Below are positions 51,471 to 59,488 of a DNA stretch of 64,000 bases, one piece after another. The DNA is from Alphaproteobacteria bacterium (GTDB taxonomy: Bacteria; Myxococcota_A; UBA796; GCA-2862545). The stretch is from NCBI GenBank assembly GCA_020632915.1, contig JACKEP010000006.1, positions 1 through 64,000 of the forward strand, in the 5' to 3' direction. Numbering within the stretch: the first letter of the stretch is position 1; each line of letters opens with the position of its first letter. The notes beneath the pieces are model-generated. The model did no database searches and was not told where the DNA came from. It saw nothing but the letters and a program-made list of their open reading frames with translations. The translations under genes and the position numbers were made by a program.

Positions 51471-53216
51471 ATGGCCGAGCGCTCCGTCTCCCTGCGCCGC
51501 ATCTTCACGCTCGCGCGTCCCGAGGTCCCGCTGCTCACGGCGGCCACGGTGGCGCTGTTCGTCGGCTCCGGGATGACGCTGGTGTTCCCCCGGCTCGTGG
51601 GCGGGCTCGTGGACACGGTCACCACCCAGGGCGACCTCGACGGCGTGAACCGCACGGCGCTGCTGCTCGTCGGGCTGTTCTTCCTGCAGGCGGTGGCCGG
51701 GCTGCTGCGCGCGTGGTGGTTCACCGTCGCGGGGGAGCGGGTGGTCGCGCGCCTGCGCAAGGAGCTCTACGCCGCGGTCGTCCGCCAGGAGATGGCCTTC
51801 TTCGACGAGACGCGGACGGGCGAGCTCACCAACCGCCTCGCCTCCGACACGGCCGTGCTGCAGAACACCGTCACCGTGAACCTGTCGATGGCGCTGCGCT
51901 TCGGCACCGCGGTGCTCGGTGGCGTGGGCATGCTGTTGTGGATGTCGCCCACGCTCACCGCCGTGACCCTCGCGGTCGTGCCGATCGTCGCGGTGGGGGC
52001 CAGCGTGTACGGGCGGATGATCCGCAAGCTGTCGTCGGCTGTGCAGGACGCGCTCGCGCGGGCGAGCGAGGTGGCCGAGGAGACGCTGTCGGGCGTGCGC
52101 ACCGTGCGGGCCTTCGCGCGCGAGGGTGCCGAGATCGATCGCTACGGCGAGGCGGTCGACCACTCCTACGAGCTCGCCGCGAAGCGGGCGTTCGCCTACG
52201 GCGCGTTCCAAGGCGTCGCGGGCTTCGCCGGCTACGGCGCCATCGCCCTGGTGCTCTGGTTCGGGGCGCGCCTCGTCGTCGCCGGCACGATGACGATGGG
52301 CGAGCTGACGTCGTTCCTGCTCTACACGCTCACCGTGGCGTTCTCGCTGGGTGCGCTCGCCGGGCTCTATGGGGACTTCATGCGCGCGTTCGGCGCGAGC
52401 GAGCGCGTGTTCGAGCTCCTCGACCAGCACCCGGGCCTGGAGGCCACCGGCGGCGCCGACGTGCCCTCCACCGAGGGGCGGCTGGCGCTGGAGGGGCTCA
52501 CGTTCCACTACCCGAGCCGTCCCGACGTCCCGGTGCTCTCCGAGGTCGATCTGTCGCTGACGCCGGGCGAGGTCGTGGCGCTCGTCGGTCCGTCCGGCGC
52601 GGGCAAGTCCACCATTGCGAGCCTGTTGCTGCGCTACTACGACCCCGACGCCGGGCGGATCACGCTGGACGGGCGTCCGTTCACCGACCTCGATCCCACG
52701 GCGCTGCGCCGCCACGTCGGCATCGTCAGCCAGGAGCCGATCCTGTTCGCGACGAGCATCGCCGAGAACATCCGCTACGGCCGCCCCGACGCCACCGACG
52801 ACGAGGTGCGCCAGGCGGCCCGGGCGGCCAACGCCGAGGCGTTCATCGACGCCTTCCCCGACGGCTTCGCCACGCTCGTGGGCGAGCGGGGCGTGCGGCT
52901 GTCGGGCGGGCAGAAGCAGCGCGTGGCGATCGCGCGCGCGTTGCTGAAGGACCCGGCCATCCTGATCCTCGACGAGGCGACGAGCGCGCTGGACGCTGAG
53001 AACGAGCACCTCGTGCAGGAGGCGCTGGAGCGGCTGATGGCCGGCCGCACCACCGTGGTGATCGCCCACCGCCTGTCAACCATCCAGGGTGCGGATCGCG
53101 TGGTCGTGCTCGACCACGGCCGCGTGGTGCAGACTGGCACCCACGGCGAGCTGGTCGGGGGCGACGGCCTGTACCGCCGCCTGGTGCAGCGGCAGTTCGG
53201 CCTCGAGGTGGCCTGA
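51471..53216 (+). CDS. ABC exporter, MsbA/multidrug type
   Basis: A 581-residue half-transporter: an N-terminal six-helix membrane domain and a C-terminal ATPase. Walker A is GPSGAGKST (373-381), the signature is LSGGQKQRVAIARALL (from 477) and Walker B is ILILDEATSALD. The coupling helix and the Q-loop (SQEPILF) are present. It should work as a homodimer to export lipids, drugs or peptides. No substrate genes adjoin it, so it cannot be tied to the RiPP cluster 14 kb away. The ATG follows cagggg. Confidence 0.95.
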   Translation: MAERSVSLRRIFTLARPEVPLLTAATVALFVGSGMTLVFPRLVGGLVDTVTTQGDLDGVNRTALLLVGLFFLQAVAGLLRAWWFTVAGERVVARLRKELYAAVVRQEMAFFDETRTGELTNRLASDTAVLQNTVTVNLSMALRFGTAVLGGVGMLLWMSPTLTAVTLAVVPIVAVGASVYGRMIRKLSSAVQDALARASEVAEETLSGVRTVRAFAREGAEIDRYGEAVDHSYELAAKRAFAYGAFQGVAGFAGYGAIALVLWFGARLVVAGTMTMGELTSFLLYTLTVAFSLGALAGLYGDFMRAFGASERVFELLDQHPGLEATGGADVPSTEGRLALEGLTFHYPSRPDVPVLSEVDLSLTPGEVVALVGPSGAGKSTIASLLLRYYDPDAGRITLDGRPFTDLDPTALRRHVGIVSQEPILFATSIAENIRYGRPDATDDEVRQAARAANAEAFIDAFPDGFATLVGERGVRLSGGQKQRVAIARALLKDPAILILDEATSALDAENEHLVQEALERLMAGRTTVVIAHRLSTIQGADRVVVLDHGRVVQTGTHGELVGGDGLYRRLVQRQFGLEVA

Positions 53217-53228
53217 CCGCCCGGCGGC

Positions 53229-54215
53229 CTACAGCTTCAGGCGCAACGTGGCCGTGGTCTGGGGCGCCACGGTCGGCGTGGGGCGATGGGGCTCGGGCTC
53301 GGGCGCCACCGGCTCGGGCGGTGCCGGGAGCTCGCGTCGGGTCACCTTGAACTGCACCCGCGTCTCGGCCCGCGGAGCGCCGGCCCCCTCCCAGGCGAGC
53401 ACCAGGGTGTGGTCGCCCGGGCGCAGGTCGCGCAGCAGCGCCAGGTGCTGCTCCCGCGCGACGGGCTCGCCGTCGAGGGTCCACACCAGGCCCACCGGAT
53501 CGAGGCGGCGGCCGGCGTCGTCGTGGGCGACCCCGCGCAGGGTGAGCGGCTGGTCGGCTGGCCACGCCAGCGCGGGCCGTGGCTCGAGGATCGCCACGCG
53601 GGCGGGGTGCATCGGCACGCGCACCGGACGGCTGACCGCACGACCCGACCTCAGGCCGTCCGTGGCGAGCACGGCGAACCGACCCTCGAGGCTGCCGGGG
53701 AGGCGGGCGACGGGCACGAGCAGCACCGTCGCCGTGAGGTCGCGCGCGATCGGGAACACGCCGCGCCCGGGCGCGATGTAGACGACCCGGTAGGACAGGG
53801 GCGGGCCGTGGGGGTCGGCGTGGCTCGCCTCCCAGGCGATGCGCAGGTGGCGGTCCTCGGTGACCTCCACCTCGGTGATCCGCACCTCGGGGGACGCGGC
53901 GGTGAGGGTGCGGGTGTCGACGACGAAGTCGCGCCGCCGCAGGCGGATCGAGCGCCCGGCGGGGTGGGCGGGCAGGTAGGCGACCACGCGCGCGCTCTGC
54001 ATCCGACCGCCGCTCGCGGTGAACGCCACCGCGGGCCAGGTGTCGACGATGACGACACCGCGCTCGTCGAGCAGCTCGAGCACCCAGGTGCCGTCACCGC
54101 GAGGGGGCCGGCGGGCGACGGTGTCGGTCTGCCAGCCGGCCTCGGCCTCGAAGGACAGGTCCTCCCAGACGCGACCGGCGTAGCGGATCCAGGTGTGGGA
54201 CGGCGGCGAGGTCAT
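53229..54215 (-). CDS. cytoplasmic beta-rich protein, partner of the IPT/TIG protein
   Basis: A 328-residue protein with no signal peptide (MTSPPSHTWIRYAGRVWEDL). It contains Ig-like strands such as VTEDRHLRIAWEASHADPHG and a C-terminal proline-rich tail (PAPPEPVAPEPEPHRPTP). Its ATG overlaps the preceding stop by one nucleotide (TGATG), so it is coupled to the 925-residue upstream protein. Neither has a Sec signal, so both may stay cytoplasmic or be exported otherwise. Function unknown. Confidence 0.72.
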   Translation of the reverse strand: MTSPPSHTWIRYAGRVWEDLSFEAEAGWQTDTVARRPPRGDGTWVLELLDERGVVIVDTWPAVAFTASGGRMQSARVVAYLPAHPAGRSIRLRRRDFVVDTRTLTAASPEVRITEVEVTEDRHLRIAWEASHADPHGPPLSYRVVYIAPGRGVFPIARDLTATVLLVPVARLPGSLEGRFAVLATDGLRSGRAVSRPVRVPMHPARVAILEPRPALAWPADQPLTLRGVAHDDAGRRLDPVGLVWTLDGEPVAREQHLALLRDLRPGDHTLVLAWEGAGAPRAETRVQFKVTRRELPAPPEPVAPEPEPHRPTPTVAPQTTATLRLKL

Positions 54216-56992
54216 CACATGCGCTCGATGAGACGGTGCCACCGCTCGGCGCCGATCCAGGCGACGCCGGGGGGCAGCGACAGGTCGTGGATGCCGTGGT
54301 CGGGGTCGACCACGGTGCGGACCCAGTGCGGATCCAGCGGGACGTCGGCGATGCGCTGGCCATCCAGCGCGTGGGTGGACGGGGCGATGGTGTGGGCGAT
54401 CGCGCGGGCGGGTGCCGTGCGCGTCGGGTCGTGGGGGCCGGCCTCGGGCGTCGTGATGCCGGCGAGCACGGTGCGCGTGTCGGCGTCGACCTGGTCGGCG
54501 GGCAGGTGACCGGTCACCCCGATCCAGATCAGGTGCGGGTCGTCGGGCGGCGGGCTCGTCACCTCGCTGGCGATCCACTCCCAGGCGCTGCCGTCGTGGT
54601 GGTCGGACAGCTCGTCGAGCACGCCGGACCAGCCGCGGCCGTCCTCCTCGGCGCTGCGTGCGTCGAGGCCGCCCATCCAGGCGGGACCGACGTCGTCGGG
54701 AGGGCTGGGCAGCAGGTCGAAGGCGCGCAGGAGCGTGAACCGCACCGCGTCGTGGGACGGCGGGCGGCCCGTGCCGTCGGGCCCGGCGACGCGCACGTAG
54801 CGGATCGGCACCGGGCGCACGGAGGTCCAGGTCCACGTCAGGCGCGCCTCGGCCGACGGCGCGTGGGGCGGACGCCCGGCAGCGCCCACCTCGACGTGCA
54901 GCTCGCGCGTGCCCTGGCACATCGGCGCGGGCACGCGGAAGACGAGCGCGTGGTCGTCGCGGGAGCGGTCGATGGCGGACGGCCGGCCGGCGACGAACGG
55001 GTGGACGACGCCGTCCTCGTCGGGTGGCAGGGGCAGGGGGGGCAGGGCGAGGTCGCCGACGCGCAGCACGGCGCGGTCGATGGTGGTGCGGTCGTCCTGG
55101 AAGCCGCCGCGGTCGCTGGACACGTAGACGCGCACCAGCGTGTCCTTGCCGGCGATCGTGGTGACGGCGGGCCCCGCGGCGCCGGGGGCGCGCTGGATGC
55201 CCTGGGTGACCTCGATGCCCTCGACCGACAGCGCCGGGGCCACGGCCACGGGCCAGGTCAGGTCGCGCCGCACGACGTCCACGGCGTTCTCGACCCGCAT
55301 GCGGACGATGAGGTCCTGCTCCTCGTCGACGTCGGGCACGGCGAGGATCCGGCTGCCCGAGGCGGGCAGGCCGCCGTCGGAGAACAGCACGAGGTCGCGC
55401 TCGGGGGAGCTGCCGCGCTTGTGCAGCCGGACCTGCATCTCGACGTGGCCGGTCTCGCCGGCGATGGTGGTCCACGAGATCGCGACGGGCTCGCCCGGGC
55501 GGACCCACGCGCCCTCGGCCCGACCGTCGGCGAGCACCGCGTGGATCTGGGGGCGGCCGCCCTCGAAGGGCTCGCCGACGCCCTCGCGGTAGTACTCGAC
55601 GAGCTTGCGCTGCACGCGCACGACGCCCTCGAGCACCCGCAGCGTGACCGGCCCGGGCCGCGCGCTGTCGGGGACGAGCACCTCGATGCGCTCGTCGGAC
55701 CACGCGATGGGCTCGGTGGGCGAGCTGCCGCCGAACACCACCTCGGCGGCGGTGTCGCCAAAGCCGAAGCCGCGCAGGGCGACCTTGCTGCCCGGGGGAG
55801 CGTCGGGGGGCTCGATGCCCTCGATCCGGTAGGCGGTGTCGGCCGAGCCGCTCACGCGCAGGGCCGCGATCGCGGCCTGGACGGCCTCCTGCAGGCGCGC
55901 CCACCATGGGTCGACGAGGTCGGGGAGGTTCGGGTCGGCCACGGGGCGCGACGTGCCGCCCGGCGCGGGCAGCGGCATCCCCGTCTCGTCGCCCACCTCG
56001 GCCATGAGCAGGGCCAGCAGTGCGCGCAGCGGCGCGAGGCGGCGGTCCTGGATGACGTCGAGGGCGGCGCGGTGGAGGCGGTCGATCGTCGACAGGCCCG
56101 ACAGCAGGCCGTGCAGGCCGTCGAAGAAGGCGATGCGCTCACCGTCGGAGCGGGCGATGCGCACGGTGGCGACGATCACCGGCACCAGGCGGTCGGTGCT
56201 GACCGCGCTCTCGTGCACGCTGGGGGAGGCGCCGTTGTCGTCCTCGGTGTCGACCTTCGGAGGCGTCGCGAGCAGGCGCCCCGTCGTGGTCATCGGGTCG
56301 ACCTTCGGCGCGACGCGGACCGTCTCCTTGGGCTTGCCGTACTGCACCTTGGGGCGGCGGCGCGCCTCGGGCTCGGTCTCGGGCCGCATCGCCAGGATGA
56401 TCGGCATGTCGCGACGCACCGTGGCCGACTGCACGGCGAGCACCTCGCGCAGGTCGGACATCGCGCGCGGGTCGCCGTCGAGGGCGGCCCACGACAGGTC
56501 GAGCATCTCGGAGACGTGGCCCGACGGGGGCAGGTTGCGCATCACGGCGCGGGTGTACTGCTCGTGGGTCGGGCTGCCCTGGGGAGCCAGCAGGCCCAGC
56601 GCGGCCTCGATGACGGCGAGGGCCTCGGGCCGGATGATCGAAGCGGCGTGGGTCTGCAGCAGCGGCAGCGCCACGGGGAGCGTGACCAGCGCGCGGCGAC
56701 CGGCGGTGTAGTGCAGCCGGGTGGTCTGGCCGGCGCGGGCGGTGACGTCGTCGTCCTTGGCGAGCACGGTGCCGGTGCCGTCGATCACCTCGAGGGTGAA
56801 GCCCCCGACGGCGTCCTCGCCCATCGGCATGCGCCCGGGCGGCACGTGGAGCACGAACTCGCCGCTGGCCGCGGTGAACGCCTCGGCGATCACGTGGGGC
56901 GTCTCCCCCACGCGCAGGGTGACGCGACAGCCGTACGCCGGTGCGCCGCTGTCGAGGACCACGCGGCCCGTGAACCTGGCCGTCTGCGTCAT
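54215..56992 (-). CDS. large multi-domain protein with IPT/TIG domain
   Basis: A 925-residue protein from the ATG at 56992 (upstream in-frame ATGs extend it, but the ribosome site GGAG is weakly placed). An N-terminal carboxypeptidase-regulatory-like beta domain (FTGRVVLDSGAPAYGCRVTLR) comes first, then helical regions. An IPT/TIG domain follows at about 425-480 (GSKVALRGFGFGDTAAEVVF), then a beta region with SVEGIEVTQGIQRAPGA, a motif found in several large uncharacterised bacterial proteins. No signal peptide or catalytic site is seen. It is coupled to the gene at 53229-54215. Confidence 0.75.
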   Translation of the reverse strand: MTQTARFTGRVVLDSGAPAYGCRVTLRVGETPHVIAEAFTAASGEFVLHVPPGRMPMGEDAVGGFTLEVIDGTGTVLAKDDDVTARAGQTTRLHYTAGRRALVTLPVALPLLQTHAASIIRPEALAVIEAALGLLAPQGSPTHEQYTRAVMRNLPPSGHVSEMLDLSWAALDGDPRAMSDLREVLAVQSATVRRDMPIILAMRPETEPEARRRPKVQYGKPKETVRVAPKVDPMTTTGRLLATPPKVDTEDDNGASPSVHESAVSTDRLVPVIVATVRIARSDGERIAFFDGLHGLLSGLSTIDRLHRAALDVIQDRRLAPLRALLALLMAEVGDETGMPLPAPGGTSRPVADPNLPDLVDPWWARLQEAVQAAIAALRVSGSADTAYRIEGIEPPDAPPGSKVALRGFGFGDTAAEVVFGGSSPTEPIAWSDERIEVLVPDSARPGPVTLRVLEGVVRVQRKLVEYYREGVGEPFEGGRPQIHAVLADGRAEGAWVRPGEPVAISWTTIAGETGHVEMQVRLHKRGSSPERDLVLFSDGGLPASGSRILAVPDVDEEQDLIVRMRVENAVDVVRRDLTWPVAVAPALSVEGIEVTQGIQRAPGAAGPAVTTIAGKDTLVRVYVSSDRGGFQDDRTTIDRAVLRVGDLALPPLPLPPDEDGVVHPFVAGRPSAIDRSRDDHALVFRVPAPMCQGTRELHVEVGAAGRPPHAPSAEARLTWTWTSVRPVPIRYVRVAGPDGTGRPPSHDAVRFTLLRAFDLLPSPPDDVGPAWMGGLDARSAEEDGRGWSGVLDELSDHHDGSAWEWIASEVTSPPPDDPHLIWIGVTGHLPADQVDADTRTVLAGITTPEAGPHDPTRTAPARAIAHTIAPSTHALDGQRIADVPLDPHWVRTVVDPDHGIHDLSLPPGVAWIGAERWHRLIERM

Positions 56993-57180
56993 GCGGGAGA
57001 GCTCCGGAGGTCGCGTCGGGGATACCGCGAGGGCGGCGTCCGGATCAATCGTCCATTGTGGGGCACCCTTCAGCACGTGTCCGCGGTACCGGACGGTTCG
57101 CGGATCCGCGGCGCGGCCGGCGTCGAACACGAACGCTCGCGCGGTGGACCCGGGCGGCCGGACAGGTGAGGGCTCCCCGG

Positions 57181-58443
57181 ATGTCTCGTGTGGGCTACCT
57201 CGACCTGCTGCGCCGCAACGGCGCCTACCGCCGCCTCTGGGCTGGCGAGGTCGTGTCGTACACCGGCGACTGGTTCAGCACGATCGCGCTGCTGGCGATC
57301 GTGCACGAGGTCACCGACAGCGCGTTGGCCGTGTCGGGCGTGATGATCGCGCGTACGCTGCCGGTGTTCCTGGTGTCGCCGGTCGCCGGTCCGCTGGCCG
57401 ACCGCCTCGATCGCCGGGGCCTGATGATCGGCGCCGACGTCGCGCGCGCAGCGTGCGTGGTCGGGCTCATCGCGGCGCACCACACCCACTCCCTGCTGCT
57501 GCTCTACGCCACCACCACGGTGATGATCGGGCTGGCGGGCGTGTTCATCCCGGCGCGCGGGGCGAGCATCCAGCAGCTCACCAGCCCCGAGGAGCTGCCG
57601 GTGGCGATGGCGCTCTCGGGCGGCACGTGGTCGGTGATGCTCGCGATCGGCGCGGCCCTCGGCGGCCTGGCCACCGCCGTCGTGGGCATCGACGGCAGCC
57701 TGCTCATCGACGCGGCCACCTTCCTCGTGTCGGCCGCGCTCCTCCAGGGGCTGCCCGCGCTGCCGGCGGAGGGCGGCGCCCACGCGCAGGGCGCGCGGTT
57801 CGTCGACGGCCTGCACTATCTGCGCCGCACGCCCCACGTGGCGTGGCTGACGATCGGCAAGGCCGTGATGCAGATCTCGGCCGCGGGGCTCGTGATGCTG
57901 CCGCTGTACGGCCAGGACGTGTTCCCGACGGCGGGCGCGCTGTGGGTGGGCGTGCTGTACGCCTTCCGGGGCGTGGGGGCCGCGATCGGCGCGCTCGGCG
58001 GGCGCGCCGTGGTGGGCGACCACCCGGCGCAGATGCGGCGCGGCATGCTGCCCGCGTTCCTGCTGATCGGCGTGGGCCAGGCGGTGACGGCGCTGGCGGG
58101 CAACGTGTGGGTGGCCGGCGTGGGCTACCTCGTCGCCGCCATCGGCAGCGCCGCCATCTGGGTGTTCGCCGGCACGCTGCTCCAGTTCGCCACCGCCGCA
58201 CCGTTCCGCGGACGGGTGTTCAGCCTGCAGTTCGGTGTGCTGACCCTCGTCATCAGCGCGATCTCGGCCGTCGCGGGGGGGCTGGTCGACGGGCTCGGGT
58301 GGACGCCCGACACCGTGATGTGGGCCTCGGCGCTGGCGATCGTGGTGCTCGGGCTGCCCTACACCGCGATCGTGCTGGCCACCGGGCGTGCCTTCGACCA
58401 CGCCGCCCCGGCGGGTGACGCCGCCCCAGCGGGGCTGGGGTAG
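57181..58443 (+). CDS. MFS transporter (EntS/MFS_3-like)
   Basis: A 420-residue permease with twelve predicted membrane segments. The N-terminal half has the A-motif-like loop GPLADRLDRRGLMIGAD between helices 2 and 3, as in enterobactin-exporter-type and drug-exporting MFS proteins. The ATG at 57181 follows gaggg. It ends 3 nt before a convergent gene. The substrate is unknown; export of a small molecule is likely. Confidence 0.9.
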   Translation: MSRVGYLDLLRRNGAYRRLWAGEVVSYTGDWFSTIALLAIVHEVTDSALAVSGVMIARTLPVFLVSPVAGPLADRLDRRGLMIGADVARAACVVGLIAAHHTHSLLLLYATTTVMIGLAGVFIPARGASIQQLTSPEELPVAMALSGGTWSVMLAIGAALGGLATAVVGIDGSLLIDAATFLVSAALLQGLPALPAEGGAHAQGARFVDGLHYLRRTPHVAWLTIGKAVMQISAAGLVMLPLYGQDVFPTAGALWVGVLYAFRGVGAAIGALGGRAVVGDHPAQMRRGMLPAFLLIGVGQAVTALAGNVWVAGVGYLVAAIGSAAIWVFAGTLLQFATAAPFRGRVFSLQFGVLTLVISAISAVAGGLVDGLGWTPDTVMWASALAIVVLGLPYTAIVLATGRAFDHAAPAGDAAPAGLG

Positions 58444-58446
58444 GGG

Positions 58447-59430
58447 TCAGCGCGCGTCGCCGTCCTGCCCCTGGGTGGTCAACCACGTCACCGCGTCGCG
58501 CACGACGGCGAAGTCGGCCAGCGCGCGGTGGCCTTCCCGGGCAGGGGCGTCGTCGGCGTAGACCCGCCAGTGGATCGAGGCCATGCCCGAGCGGACGGCG
58601 TCGAGGTTGCCGGCGTGCACCGCCACCCAGAACTGCAGGAAGTACAGGTCCTGGCCCGGGAACACCGGGTTGGGGTGGTAGCGGAAGAAGTTCACGGTGC
58701 CGGGGCGCTGGGTCAGGCTCACGTCGATCGCCTCCAGCGTCCGTCGTCGGACCTCCCGGTTGACCAGGGGACGGGACAGCACGATCTCGGCACCCACGTG
58801 GCCCGCCATCGTGTGGCCCCGGTTCTCGAGGAAGGCGCGGAAGCTGATCAGCACCTTCGGGCCGCGCGGGTCGGTGGTGATGCGCTCCTCGGGACCGTAG
58901 GGCGCCACGCGGCGGAGGTGGACCTGGGGGTGGTGGGTGCGGCGCAGCACGTCCTGGATGTGGACGTGGCCCATCGGCCGCGACTTGCCAGCGATGCGCA
59001 GGTAGTACCGGTGGTCGATCGCCTGGTGCGGGGCGCTCTCGCTCGGCTCGACCTCGACCACGTACACGGCGTGGCCGGGACGGATCGGGCTCTGCGGTCC
59101 GGCCCCCGTGACCTCGTGGACGTTGAACGCCGACAGCGGCGGGTCGACGAGGCCGGGCGCCACGTCCTCCAGCCACGAGCGCGTGCCGCCCTTCTTGAGG
59201 TCGACGGGCACGCCGCCGTCGATGCGCCCCAGATCGTCCAGGCCGATCACGATCCGACCGCCGCCACCGTTGGCGAAGGCCGACAGCGCCTTGCTGAACA
59301 CGAGGTGGAAGTCGGCGGTGATGCCGCCGTCGGGTGCGGCGAGCCAGGCCGATCCCTTGTACTCCTGGAAGTCGTACTCGTCGGGGCCGAGCGAGGCGAC
59401 CGCGTCCTCGTTCCAGCGGGATGCGGTCAT
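58447..59430 (-). CDS. Schlafen AlbA_2-domain protein
   Basis: A 327-residue soluble protein. The N-terminal AlbA_2 (divergent AAA-4) domain is recognised by YDFQEYKGS, FSKALSAFANGGGGRIVIGLDD and a later YYLRIAGKSRPM stretch. The C-terminal part (LISFRAFLENRGHTMAGHVGAEI) resembles a nucleic-acid- or ligand-binding beta domain. Members range from transcription regulators to possible nucleases and defence proteins. It lies next to the HelD-like helicase on the same strand with a 58-nt gap, but no clear defence cassette is visible. Confidence 0.85.
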   Translation of the reverse strand: MTASRWNEDAVASLGPDEYDFQEYKGSAWLAAPDGGITADFHLVFSKALSAFANGGGGRIVIGLDDLGRIDGGVPVDLKKGGTRSWLEDVAPGLVDPPLSAFNVHEVTGAGPQSPIRPGHAVYVVEVEPSESAPHQAIDHRYYLRIAGKSRPMGHVHIQDVLRRTHHPQVHLRRVAPYGPEERITTDPRGPKVLISFRAFLENRGHTMAGHVGAEIVLSRPLVNREVRRRTLEAIDVSLTQRPGTVNFFRYHPNPVFPGQDLYFLQFWVAVHAGNLDAVRSGMASIHWRVYADDAPAREGHRALADFAVVRDAVTWLTTQGQDGDAR

Positions 59431-59488
59431 GGGGCCTCGGCGTCGTGCAGCGCGCCCAGGGTAGCCCACGCGGACCGCGACAGGCGTG

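Noticed and set aside
47964..53069. One long minus-strand frame across the ABC transporter region
   Set aside because: The frame opposite 51471-53069 is the antisense of an ABC exporter with full Walker motifs; only its 47964-50003 part is coding.
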